A DNA stretch of 64,000 nucleotides from Phyllobacterium zundukense (GTDB taxonomy: Bacteria > Pseudomonadota > Alphaproteobacteria > Rhizobiales > Rhizobiaceae). The notes under the pieces were generated by a model. That model was not told the origin of the DNA, ran no database searches, and saw only the letters and a list, made by a program, of their open reading frames with translations. Position numbers and translations under genes: made by a program. Shown here one piece after another: positions 56,044 to 64,000 of the stretch. Numbering within the stretch: the stretch's first letter is position 1; each line of letters begins with the position of its first letter. The stretch lies in the NCBI RefSeq assembly GCF_002764115.1, contig NZ_CP017940.1, forward strand, positions 1,648,501 to 1,712,500, in the 5' to 3' direction.

Positions 56044-57093
56044 ATGCGTCTCTTGATCTTGGGTACCGGCCATATGGCCAATGCGCACGCGAGAAATTTC
56101 ATCGAAATCGACGGCGTGACACTTGCTGGAGCAGTCGATGTAGACCAGAACCGGGTCGAGGCGTTTCGCGAGAAATACAGCATCGAGCGGGCATTCACCT
56201 CGCTTGAGGAAGCGCTCGCCTGGGGGGATTTCGATGCGGTCGCCAATGTAACCCCGGACAGTGCGCACCACGCGACCACGCTGAAATGTCTCGCAGCCGG
56301 TAAGCATGTTTTTTGCGAAAAACCGTTGGCCACGAACTACCACGATGCCATGGAAATGGCGGAAAAGGCGGAGGCCGCCAATCTCGTCGGTATGGTGAAC
56401 CTCACCTATCGCAATGTTGCGCAATTGCAGGCGGCCCGCAAACTGGTGACAAGCGGCCAGATCGGCAAGATCAGGCATGTCGAAGCCTCCTACCTGCAGA
56501 GCTGGCTTGTCTCGAAGCAATGGGGTGACTGGCGCACCGAAAGCCAGTGGTTGTGGCGCCTGTCAAAGAAACACGGGTCCAACGGCACGCTGGGCGATGT
56601 CGGCGTGCACATTCTCGATTTCGTCGTCTACGGTACGGATACGGAAATTGACGAGGTTTTTTGTCGGCTCAAGGCTTTCGACAAGGCTGAAGGCAACCGC
56701 ATCGGTGAATATGAGCTCGATGCCAATGACAGTTTCACCATGACTGTGAGCTTTACCAACGGCGCGCTTGGAGTTGTCCATTCCAGCCGCTGGGCCACGG
56801 GCCACGTCAATGAACTGCGCCTGCGCGTGTATGGCGACAAGGGCTCATTCGAGGTCGTGCACCGTCATGATGGCTCAAAGCTGCTGGCCTGCCTTGGCGA
56901 TGACATCGAAACGGCCACCTGGAAAGAGATTGAGGTCGAGCCGGTTCCGACGAACTACCAGCGATTTGTCGACGCCGTCGGGCAGGGCAAGGCACTGGAG
57001 CCTTCATTCCGTCATGCGGCCAAACTGCAAAAGGCAATCGATCTAGCCAATGTCACCGAAAGCGACCGCAAGGAGCATCGCCTGCAAGGTTAA
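56044..57093 (+). CDS. thuB: ThuB, Gfo/Idh/MocA family oxidoreductase
   Basis: A 349-residue NAD(P)-dependent oxidoreductase. The Rossmann motif is LILGTGHMANAHARNF at residues 4-19, the nicotinamide-pocket motif EKPLATN is near 97-103, and a C-terminal beta-sheet domain carries GDVGVHILDFVVYG with the catalytic His. Working with ThuA it oxidises disaccharides at C3. The ATG at 56044 follows AAGGA at 7 nt; the frame is open for 18 codons upstream. It ends 15 bp before the convergent moeA stop. Confidence 0.88.
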   Translation: MRLLILGTGHMANAHARNFIEIDGVTLAGAVDVDQNRVEAFREKYSIERAFTSLEEALAWGDFDAVANVTPDSAHHATTLKCLAAGKHVFCEKPLATNYHDAMEMAEKAEAANLVGMVNLTYRNVAQLQAARKLVTSGQIGKIRHVEASYLQSWLVSKQWGDWRTESQWLWRLSKKHGSNGTLGDVGVHILDFVVYGTDTEIDEVFCRLKAFDKAEGNRIGEYELDANDSFTMTVSFTNGALGVVHSSRWATGHVNELRLRVYGDKGSFEVVHRHDGSKLLACLGDDIETATWKEIEVEPVPTNYQRFVDAVGQGKALEPSFRHAAKLQKAIDLANVTESDRKEHRLQG

Positions 57094-57108
57094 CGAGAGA
57101 AAGTTTGT

Positions 57109-58317
57109 CTAGCGTAACATCAAGACGCTGCATGCCGATCCAGCCTGGCTGGCAGAGGCATGCGGTCTACGAATGATCAGGCCGTTGGCTTCGGCCATGA
57201 ATTTCAGCATGGACGAATCCTGTACAGCGAAGGGTGTTGCAGTCAGCGTTCCGTCTGCACTCGTTGTAATACGAGCGCGGACATAGTCCTGGCGCTGGTC
57301 GTTGGTACCCATGTCGCTGCCGAGCACGGCGGTGCGAAGATCAGGAGCGTGCGGCAAGCCCAGCATGGCTCGTATCAATGGCGTCAGAAAAATATGAGCG
57401 CAGATCAGGCTTGAGACAGGATTGCCGGGCAGGCCGAGGATTTTCATTCCATCCAGACGTCCGAACATCAATGGCTTGCCGGGGCGAAGCGCAATCTTCC
57501 AGAAATCAAGTTCCATACCCCGTGCGGCCAATGCTGGCTGGACGAGGTCGTGATCGCCGACCGAAGCGCCGCCAAGCGTAACGAGAATATCCGCATCAGT
57601 TGCGATTGCTTGATCGAGAGCATCGTTCAATGCCTCGAGACGGTCTTCGGCTATTCCAAGGTCAATTGCCGTACCGCCTGCCTTACGCACTATTTCCGCG
57701 AGGCCGAAACTGTTGGAGGAAATGATCTGGTCCGGCCGATAATTTTCGCCCGGACTGACAAGTTCATCGCCGGTTGCGAGGATAGCGACGCGAGGCTGCC
57801 TTACCACTTGCAGGGTCGGATGATCAGCAGAAGCAGCGAGGGAGAGGGCGGCCGGATCGAGAACCCGTCCAGCCTCCAGCAGCAAATCTCCTTGATTGAA
57901 ATCCAGCCCTGCCTTGCGGATGTTCCGGCTCAGGGTGACTGTCTCGATGATTTCGACCTGTTGGTCTCCTGGAACGGTGTTTTCCTGGATCACGACGCTG
58001 TCGGCACCCTCCGGCACCGGTGCGCCGGTAAAGATACGCACCGCTTCTCCGCTATTCACAACACCTGAAAAGGCGTGCCCTGCCGCGGACTGACCGATCA
58101 GTTTCAATGAACACGGCACGGTTGCCACGTCAACTGCCCGTACGGCATACCCGTCCATGGCTGAAGCGGCAAAGGGCGGTTGCTGCCGTTTGGCATGCAG
58201 GTTTGCAGCAAGGACTCGGCTCCCGGCGGCGGAAAGTGGGACAGTTTCGGCGTCAAGTTTCAGGGCGCCAGCAAGAATGCGTGCCCGCGCTTCGTCGACG
58301 GGAAGGAGACCTGTCAT
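57109..58317 (-). CDS. moeA: Molybdopterin molybdotransferase MoeA
   Basis: A 402-residue MoeA that inserts molybdate into adenylylated molybdopterin. The N-terminal domain has PPFAASAMDGYAVRA, the MPT-binding domain has VTLGGASVGDHDLVQPAL, and LPGNPVSSLICAHIFL follows near residue 300. The C-terminal beta domain ends the protein. It is last in the minus-strand run trpD-trpC-moaC-moeA. Confidence 0.95.
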   Translation of the reverse strand: MTGLLPVDEARARILAGALKLDAETVPLSAAGSRVLAANLHAKRQQPPFAASAMDGYAVRAVDVATVPCSLKLIGQSAAGHAFSGVVNSGEAVRIFTGAPVPEGADSVVIQENTVPGDQQVEIIETVTLSRNIRKAGLDFNQGDLLLEAGRVLDPAALSLAASADHPTLQVVRQPRVAILATGDELVSPGENYRPDQIISSNSFGLAEIVRKAGGTAIDLGIAEDRLEALNDALDQAIATDADILVTLGGASVGDHDLVQPALAARGMELDFWKIALRPGKPLMFGRLDGMKILGLPGNPVSSLICAHIFLTPLIRAMLGLPHAPDLRTAVLGSDMGTNDQRQDYVRARITTSADGTLTATPFAVQDSSMLKFMAEANGLIIRRPHASASQAGSACSVLMLR

Positions 58318-58318
58318 G

Positions 58319-58822
58319 CTATTTCTCGCTTGCCGCGTTGGCGGACCAATTGCCGGACTTGCCGCCGCTCTTCTGCAGGAGGCGAATGTCCTGAATGATC
58401 ATCGCTTTATCGGCCGCTTTCGCCATGTCGTAAATTGTCAGACACGCAACGGAGACCGCGGTCAGCGCCTCCATTTCAACACCGGTCTTGCCGGTCAATT
58501 TCACTGTCGCGATAACGTGCAGGCCGGGCAAGGCTTCATCGGCCTCAACATCGATGGAAATCTTGCTCAGAAGCAGTGGATGGCAGAGCGGGATCAGTTC
58601 ATGGGTCTTTTTCGCGGCCATGATGCCGGCAATCCGAGCCGTTCCTATCACATCGCCTTTGGCGGCATTGCCAGATCTAATAAGATCAAGCGTTTCCGCC
58701 CGCATCTTCACCGAACCTCCTGCAACGGCGACCCGTTCTGTTTCGGCTTTGCTGCCGACGTCTACCATGTGGGCGGCGCCCGTCTCATCGAGATGGGTGA
58801 GTTTAGAGCGAGTTGCAGTCAT
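58319..58822 (-). CDS. moaC: Cyclic pyranopterin monophosphate synthase MoaC
   Basis: A 167-residue MoaC, second enzyme of molybdenum cofactor synthesis. Signature: [38 protein letters not shown] (active-site His and Lys region) and [19 protein letters not shown]. It overlaps trpC by 4 bp (ATGA) and lies 1 bp before moeA, so co-translation is likely. Confidence 0.96.
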   Translation of the reverse strand: MTATRSKLTHLDETGAAHMVDVGSKAETERVAVAGGSVKMRAETLDLIRSGNAAKGDVIGTARIAGIMAAKKTHELIPLCHPLLLSKISIDVEADEALPGLHVIATVKLTGKTGVEMEALTAVSVACLTIYDMAKAADKAMIIQDIRLLQKSGGKSGNWSANAASEK

Positions 58823-59637
58823 GCCGCGTCGGTCTGCTTTGATTCGGTGCCGTGTAATAGCGACCTCGTTGCGGCCGCAACATCATCCTGCCGCATGAGA
58901 CTTTCTCCGACGAGAAAAGTCCCTATGTTCGACTCTGCCAGCCGCAGGCAATCCGCATGAGTGAAGACGCCGCTCTCGCTCACCAGAAACTTGTTGGACG
59001 GTACCATTTGCGCAAGCCGTTCCGAGACCGCCAGATCAACTTCAAAGGTGCGCAAATTACGATTATTGATACCGAGCAATGGTGATGACAGTTGCAACGC
59101 CCGTTCGAGTTCCGCCTCATCATGTACCTCGACAAGCACGTCCATGCCGAGCGACATTGCCGTATCTTCGAGCGCCTTGGCGACATCGTCGGTGACGCTC
59201 GCCATGATGATGAGGATGCAATCGGCACCCCAACTGCGCGCCTCATAGACCTGATAGGTGTCGAACAGGAAATCCTTGCGCAAGGCAGGAAGACCAGTCG
59301 CTGCGCGCGCCGACTTCAGAAATTCTGGCGCACCCTGGAATGAAGGGGCATCGGTCAGAACCGAAAGACAAGCGGCTCCACCCAGCTCATAGGCCTTGGC
59401 CAATGCGGGCGGGTCGAAATCCGGACGGATCAAGCCTTTCGACGGGCTGGCCTTCTTGATCTCGGCGATGAGAGCAAATTGTCCCGCCGCACGCTTCTCC
59501 TGCAAAGCGCTCAGGAAGCCACGGGGCGCATCCTGGTTCTTTGCCTGCGCCTTCGCCTCATCAAGTGTGACGCGCATCTTGGCGGCTGCGATCTCATCGC
59601 GCTTGTAGGCCTCGATCTTGCGAAGAATATCAACCAT
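58819..59637 (-). CDS. trpC: Indole-3-glycerol phosphate synthase
   Basis: A 272-residue TIM-barrel enzyme making indole-3-glycerol phosphate. The family signature is [19 protein letters not shown] near residue 56, with [21 protein letters not shown] and [12 protein letters not shown] further on. It is monofunctional, without the TrpF domain seen in enterics. The ATG at 59637 is preferred to a TTG two codons upstream inside the trpD stop region. Confidence 0.96.
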   Translation of the reverse strand: MVDILRKIEAYKRDEIAAAKMRVTLDEAKAQAKNQDAPRGFLSALQEKRAAGQFALIAEIKKASPSKGLIRPDFDPPALAKAYELGGAACLSVLTDAPSFQGAPEFLKSARAATGLPALRKDFLFDTYQVYEARSWGADCILIIMASVTDDVAKALEDTAMSLGMDVLVEVHDEAELERALQLSSPLLGINNRNLRTFEVDLAVSERLAQMVPSNKFLVSESGVFTHADCLRLAESNIGTFLVGESLMRQDDVAAATRSLLHGTESKQTDAA

Positions 59638-59639
59638 GC

Positions 59640-60659
59640 TCAACGGGCCTCGCTGTTGGACACGTGGACAAGTTTCTTTAGCACATTTCGCGCCGCGCCG
59701 CTGTCTATCGAATGGGCAGCCATTTCAATGCCGATTTTGAGGTCGGATGCGGCGCCAGCAATAACAAGGCCAGCGCCAGCGTTGAACAAGGTGATATCAC
59801 GATAGGCACCATGCGCCCCATCGAGAACAGATAGCAGCGAAACGGCGTTTTCGTCGGCCGTACCACCTTTCAGGTCCTGGGGATCGACAAGCCGCAAACC
59901 AAAGGATTCCGGATCGATTTCGAATGTGCGGATTTTTCCATTCTCGAGCGCCGCGACCTTAGTCACGCCGGCAGTCGTGATTTCGTCAAGGCCATCACCA
60001 TGAACTACCCAGACAGATTCGGACCCGAGACTCTTCAAAACATGTGCAACCGGCTCAACCCATTCGGGAGCAAAGACACCGACGAGCTGACGTTTGACCC
60101 CTGCCGGATTGGTGAGGGGGCCAAGCAAGTTGAATATTGTGCGCGTCCCAAGCTCGACGCGCGCCGGACCGACATGTTTCATTGCCGGATGATGCATCGG
60201 CGCGAACATGAAGCCGATACCAGCTTGCTCGATGCATGCCGTGATCAGTGCCGGACCGATTTCTATATTGATGCCAAGTGCGGCAAGCGTATCGGCGGCA
60301 CCGGAACGCGATGACAGCGCACGATTGCCGTGCTTCGCAACCGGAACTCCGGCACCTGCCACCACGAAAGCTGCACAGGTCGAGACGTTGTAAGAGCCCG
60401 ACTGATCACCGCCTGTGCCGACAATATCGATGGCGTTGGATGGAGCTGTTACCTTCAACATCTTCGACCGCATGGCGGAGACCGCACCAGCGATCTCATC
60501 GATGTTTTCTCCGCGTACACGCAGCGCCATCAACAACCCGCCGATTTGGGCCGGCGTTGCCTGTCCCGACATCATAATGTCGAATGCCTCGACAGCTTCC
60601 TCGCGGGAAAGCGCCTTGCCCGCCGCTGCAATGCCGATGAAACGCTTTAGTTCAGCCAT
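59640..60659 (-). CDS. trpD: Anthranilate phosphoribosyltransferase
   Basis: A 339-residue TrpD. The phosphoribosyl diphosphate site is [17 protein letters not shown] near residue 79; [17 protein letters not shown] and [19 protein letters not shown] are the other family motifs. It transfers the phosphoribosyl group to anthranilate in tryptophan synthesis. It precedes trpC by 2 bp and follows the PpiD-like gene by 23 bp. Confidence 0.96.
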   Translation of the reverse strand: MAELKRFIGIAAAGKALSREEAVEAFDIMMSGQATPAQIGGLLMALRVRGENIDEIAGAVSAMRSKMLKVTAPSNAIDIVGTGGDQSGSYNVSTCAAFVVAGAGVPVAKHGNRALSSRSGAADTLAALGINIEIGPALITACIEQAGIGFMFAPMHHPAMKHVGPARVELGTRTIFNLLGPLTNPAGVKRQLVGVFAPEWVEPVAHVLKSLGSESVWVVHGDGLDEITTAGVTKVAALENGKIRTFEIDPESFGLRLVDPQDLKGGTADENAVSLLSVLDGAHGAYRDITLFNAGAGLVIAGAASDLKIGIEMAAHSIDSGAARNVLKKLVHVSNSEAR

Positions 60660-60682
60660 TCTCTGTCTCGCAGCAATCGTCT

Positions 60683-62572
60683 TTAACGGGCAAGCGCCTG
60701 ATTAATGACGGTCTGGTTGATCGTAACGGGATAGACGGTCTGCAATTGCGCCACCAATTGGTCAAGCAGATCGTCGGCGAGGCGGGACGAGAAAGCTTCC
60801 CGTTCCACAGTGGTCAGGGATTCCGGTCCGACATTCGCCGGTTCGATCGACTCTGCAACCTTGAAAATCAGTTTCGAACCATCGGATGCCGATTCCGTCA
60901 CGCCGACAAGACCCTGCGGACCATCGAATACCGAGGCGACGCCGCCTTCTCCGAGATCCACGTCCTTGCTCTCGCGGGTAATACCGCGCTTGGTGTCCTT
61001 GGTGAACTTGAACTCGGCTGCGATGTCATCAAGCGACGTTCCATCGGCAACGCGTTTACGCACCTCTTCGGCTTTCGCGTTGAGACGCTTTTCAAGTTCG
61101 GCCGTTTTCCAGTTTTCTATGACGCGCGGCTTTACCTCATCGAGCGTCCGTTCACGCGCCGGGGTCACACTGTCCACGTCATACCACAGATAGCCGTTTG
61201 TGCCGAGGTTGAACGGTTCGTTGTCAAAACCAACGTCGGCCTGGAACACCGCTGCTAGCTGATTTTCATCGAATGGCAGATTTGGTATGTCCTTTTCATC
61301 GGGGCCGCGTCCCGTCTGGTCGATTGCATCAATCGTTACCAGCTTGAGATTTTGCTTTGCTGCGGCTTCCGCCATGCTCGCGCCATCGGCACGGGCGTTT
61401 TCGTAGCCGTCATGCACGTCAGCGATCGACGAGGTCGCTTGTGTCAGGGCTATGGTTTCGCGAATATCCTTTTCGACCTCGGCAAGCGGCTTGATAACTT
61501 CCGGCGCAATTGCAGAAACGCGAACGATGACCGGGCCAAAAGTTCCTTTCAACACATCACTGACGCCATTGGCTTGAAGAGCAAAAATTGCATCGCTGAT
61601 CGACTGATCGGGCAGGGCGGTCTTCGGAAACGTTCCCAGACGAACATCATCCATGGTCTTACCCTCGGACGCGACGATATCCTCAAAGCTCGTTCCGGCC
61701 ACGATCTTGTCGTGCGCGGCCTTGGCCGCATCGTCATTTGCAAAAGTCAGCTGTTCGACGGTGCGCGTCTCCGGCGTTGAATAGCGGACAATGTTCTTGT
61801 CGTATTCCGCCTTGATTTCTTCCGGTGTTACGGTCGCCGGGTTTGCAATGTCCTTTGGTTCAAGTTTGACATAGCTGACCTTGCGATATTGTGGCGCGCT
61901 GTATGCTTCCTTGTTCGCTTCAAAATACGTCTTCAAGTCAGCGTCGCTGGGATCCGCAATATCGGCAACGAAGCTTTTGGGCATTGAGACGTAATCGACG
62001 GTTCGTGACTCGCCCTTGTAGGTAGCGATAGCCTTGAGCAGCGTATCTGGCACTTTGATGCCATCGGCCACTGCTTCAACGATTTGTTGGCGGCGTGCTA
62101 CCTGCGCACGATTGTCGAGATAGCTCTGCGGGGTCATGCCGGCGTTACGCAGGACAGCATCAAACTGTGCAGGATTGAATCGACCGTCGGCTCCTTGAAA
62201 GGCTGGATCTTCTGCCGCGAGTTGCGCGAGGCGGTCTTTTGAGAGCCCGAGAGACATGGTGCGTGCCTGTTCGTCAAGAACGACGCCCGCAACCAATTGC
62301 GCCTGCACCTGATGACCAATTCCAATGGCATCCGCCTGCTCGCGTGTCAGCCGCTGTCCGAAACGCTGCGAAAGGGCGGTGAGCTGACGATCATAGGCCA
62401 GGCGATAGTCTACCGGTGAAACTTCGGAATGGCCGGCGCGTATGGCGGCATTACCGCCAATGGCGCCAAGTATGGTATTGGAGACACCCCATCCTGCAAA
62501 GCTGATCACGAGAAGGCCCATGAGCACCTTGACCACCCAGGTCTGTGCAACGTTGCGGAGAGAGTCGAGCAT
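60683..62572 (-). CDS. ppiD: PpiD-like periplasmic peptidyl-prolyl isomerase
   Basis: A 629-residue membrane-anchored chaperone. One N-terminal helix ([19 protein letters not shown]) anchors it in the inner membrane, with a large periplasmic SurA_N-like region and a parvulin-type PPIC domain around 240-360. [20 protein letters not shown] near residue 55 is family-typical. It helps newly exported proteins fold. It is first in the operon with trpD, trpC, moaC and moeA, and divergent from tpiA. Confidence 0.88.
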   Translation of the reverse strand: MLDSLRNVAQTWVVKVLMGLLVISFAGWGVSNTILGAIGGNAAIRAGHSEVSPVDYRLAYDRQLTALSQRFGQRLTREQADAIGIGHQVQAQLVAGVVLDEQARTMSLGLSKDRLAQLAAEDPAFQGADGRFNPAQFDAVLRNAGMTPQSYLDNRAQVARRQQIVEAVADGIKVPDTLLKAIATYKGESRTVDYVSMPKSFVADIADPSDADLKTYFEANKEAYSAPQYRKVSYVKLEPKDIANPATVTPEEIKAEYDKNIVRYSTPETRTVEQLTFANDDAAKAAHDKIVAGTSFEDIVASEGKTMDDVRLGTFPKTALPDQSISDAIFALQANGVSDVLKGTFGPVIVRVSAIAPEVIKPLAEVEKDIRETIALTQATSSIADVHDGYENARADGASMAEAAAKQNLKLVTIDAIDQTGRGPDEKDIPNLPFDENQLAAVFQADVGFDNEPFNLGTNGYLWYDVDSVTPARERTLDEVKPRVIENWKTAELEKRLNAKAEEVRKRVADGTSLDDIAAEFKFTKDTKRGITRESKDVDLGEGGVASVFDGPQGLVGVTESASDGSKLIFKVAESIEPANVGPESLTTVEREAFSSRLADDLLDQLVAQLQTVYPVTINQTVINQALAR

Positions 62573-62725
62573 GAAAAGTCACCGTATCAGTCAAGAGGCT
62601 TAATTGAATCTAAGGGGGAATAGCGTGATGCAAGGCTTGTGTCGATTGCTTTATCAAGTGAATTTGGTAGTCAGGCAATCAAAGACTTCAGAAATTCGCC
62701 AAAACCATCGTTTAAGGAAGACCCA

Positions 62726-63490
62726 ATGACCCCTGATGTCCGTCCGCTCGTTGCTGGTAACTGGAAAATGAATGGTACGGGGGAGTCGCTTGATGAATTG
62801 CGCATAATCGTCAACCGGCCAAATTCTGCCATTGGCGAGAAAATCGACGCTTTGATCTGCGTCCCCGCAACGCTTGTTTTCAGAGCAGCGCAGTCCGTCG
62901 AGGGCGAAGCCTTGAGCATCGGCGGCCAGGATTGCCATTTCAAGAAGTCTGGTGCGCACACCGGCGACATCTCCGCGGATATGCTGAGAGACGCTGGCGC
63001 GTCCCACGTCATTGTCGGTCATTCCGAGCGCAGGACAGATCATGGCGAGACCGATGCGGTGGTCAATGCCAAAGCCGCGGCTGGCTGGGACGCGGGTCTC
63101 GTCGCAATTATCTGCATTGGCGAGACGGAGGCACAGCGCAAGGCCGGTTCGACACTCGATGTCATCGCTACGCAGCTTGCCGGTTCAATTCCCGGCAACG
63201 CCAATGCGGGCAATACGATTATTGCATACGAACCCGTGTGGGCGATCGGGACAGGTCTGACGCCGACTGCTGACGATGTACAACAGGTTCATGCCTTCAT
63301 CCGCGCAACGCTCGCCAAACGTTTTGGTACTGACGGCGCGAAAATGCGGATACTTTATGGCGGCTCAGTCAAACCTTCCAATGCCATCGAACTCCTGGGT
63401 GTAGAGAATGTGGATGGTGCACTGGTCGGCGGGGCGAGCTTGAAAGCAGCCGACTTCCTCGCCATCTGTGAAGCATACCATTCCCTCTGA
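62726..63490 (+). CDS. tpiA: Triose-phosphate isomerase
   Basis: A 254-residue glycolytic isomerase with the complete active site: Lys14 in GNWKMNG, His99 in VGHSERR and Glu169 in [12 protein letters not shown]. The phosphate loop is [12 protein letters not shown] near 224. The ATG at 62726 with AAGGAAG upstream is used; the frame is open for another 29 codons. secG follows 112 bp later, a neighbour pair common in alphaproteobacteria. Confidence 0.97.
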   Translation: MTPDVRPLVAGNWKMNGTGESLDELRIIVNRPNSAIGEKIDALICVPATLVFRAAQSVEGEALSIGGQDCHFKKSGAHTGDISADMLRDAGASHVIVGHSERRTDHGETDAVVNAKAAAGWDAGLVAIICIGETEAQRKAGSTLDVIATQLAGSIPGNANAGNTIIAYEPVWAIGTGLTPTADDVQQVHAFIRATLAKRFGTDGAKMRILYGGSVKPSNAIELLGVENVDGALVGGASLKAADFLAICEAYHSL

Positions 63491-63602
63491 CTGGTGATCT
63501 GATCGTAAACAGCACAAGAAAACTGTGGCCTGACGGGCTTGGTTTATTGACCGATACGGTGTAAAGAGCCGCGTCCGACACCTAGAAAGCAGAAAATACC
63601 CC

Positions 63603-64000
63603 ATGCAAACCGTCGTTATCGTCATTCATCTTCTGATTGTACTTGCCCTCGTTGGCGTCGTGCTGATGCAGCGCTCTGAGGGCGGCGGTCTTGGAATCGG
63701 TGGAGGTTCTGGCTTTATGACTGCGCGCGGTGCTGCAAATGTCTTGACACGGGCCACGGCAATTCTGGCGGCCGGCTTTTTTGTTACATCCTTGGCCCTC
63801 GGCATCATGTCGCGCTACAGCGAAAGCCCAACCGATATTCTTAACCGGATTCCAACAACGACCGGCAATCAGCCCGCTGGCCAGCAGCCACCAACAAGCG
63901 GCGGCATTCTCAATCAGCTTGGTGGACCGTCGTCGAATAACGCGACTCCGCCGTCGTCTGATGCGCCTGCTGCACCGGCTTCTGGCTCGGCCGCACCTGG
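63603..64000 (+). CDS. secG: Preprotein translocase subunit SecG (3' partial)
   Basis: The first 132 residues of SecG, cut by the right edge of the window. Two transmembrane helices (VVIVIHLLIVLALVGVVLMQ and ILAAGFFVTSLALGIM) flank the conserved RSEGGGLGIGGGSGFMTARG loop, and a low-complexity Pro/Ser/Ala tail follows. It stabilises SecYE during protein export. The ATG at 63603 has no strong Shine-Dalgarno sequence. Confidence 0.93.
   Translation, partial: MQTVVIVIHLLIVLALVGVVLMQRSEGGGLGIGGGSGFMTARGAANVLTRATAILAAGFFVTSLALGIMSRYSESPTDILNRIPTTTGNQPAGQQPPTSGGILNQLGGPSSNNATPPSSDAPAAPASGSAAP

Noticed and set aside
1..64000. CRISPR arrays, tRNA/rRNA genes, insertion sequences, prophage genes
   Set aside because: No regularly spaced repeats, cloverleaf or rRNA sequences, transposase motifs or phage structural genes were seen on either strand.

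Overview
The window is 64 kb of a bacterial chromosome, almost certainly from the Hyphomicrobiales (Rhizobiales, Alphaproteobacteria). Several things point there: the block rpsB-tsf-pyrH-frr-uppS-cdsA-rseP-bamA-lpxD-fabZ-lpxA-lpxI-lpxB, an EipB-type envelope protein, a single-gene serine dehydratase, a GTTC-N7-GTTC LexA box and a thu-type disaccharide operon. A Phyllobacterium/Brucella-like genome is my best guess, made from gene content and not from a database search. Coding density is high. I found no tRNA, rRNA, CRISPR array, insertion sequence, prophage or toxin system.

Layout. 1-9.4 kb: two tandem FAD-dehydrogenase/GcvT fusion proteins (the first cut by the window edge), then convergent ornithine aminotransferase and arginase, a divergent Lrp/AsnC regulator, and a pabB-pabA pair. 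9.5-18.6 kb: aldehyde dehydrogenase, MgtE, an orphan LiuR-like MerR regulator, a DUF1624 membrane protein with a cysteine-rich tail, an MFS transporter, DUF599, sdaA, DUF1489 and a small unknown gene. 18.6-29.7 kb: DacA-type carboxypeptidase with SPOR domain, phasin with a palindromic operator in its promoter, clpS-clpA, an AzlCD-type exporter, PAP2 phosphatase, a minus-strand cluster ridA-ugpQ-GNAT-HIT, and EipB.

29.9-43.1 kb is a long plus-strand core block for translation (rpsB, tsf, frr), nucleotide and lipid precursor synthesis (pyrH, uppS, cdsA), envelope proteolysis and outer-membrane assembly (rseP, bamA), and lipid A synthesis (lpxD, fabZ, lpxA, lpxI, lpxB). Citrate synthase and glutamyl-tRNA synthetase follow on the minus strand, then comEC (plus) and lexA (minus).

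49.4-57.1 kb is a complete disaccharide-uptake locus: the LacI-type repressor ThuR, divergent from thuE-thuF-thuG-thuK-thuA-thuB, with two perfect palindromic operators and one imperfect copy in the 440-bp gap. It sits between lexA and the minus-strand operon ppiD-trpD-trpC-moaC-moeA, which I believe adjoins lexA directly in related genomes, so it looks like a catabolic cassette inserted into a core block. The window closes with tpiA and the start of secG.

No wholly new multi-gene system was recognised. The most interesting signals are regulatory: the arginase/Lrp palindrome, the phasin operator, the thuR/thuE operator set, and structured leaders before rpsB and tsf. At protein level they are a twin-CX3C tail on a DUF1624 protein and a ComEC without a visible nuclease motif.
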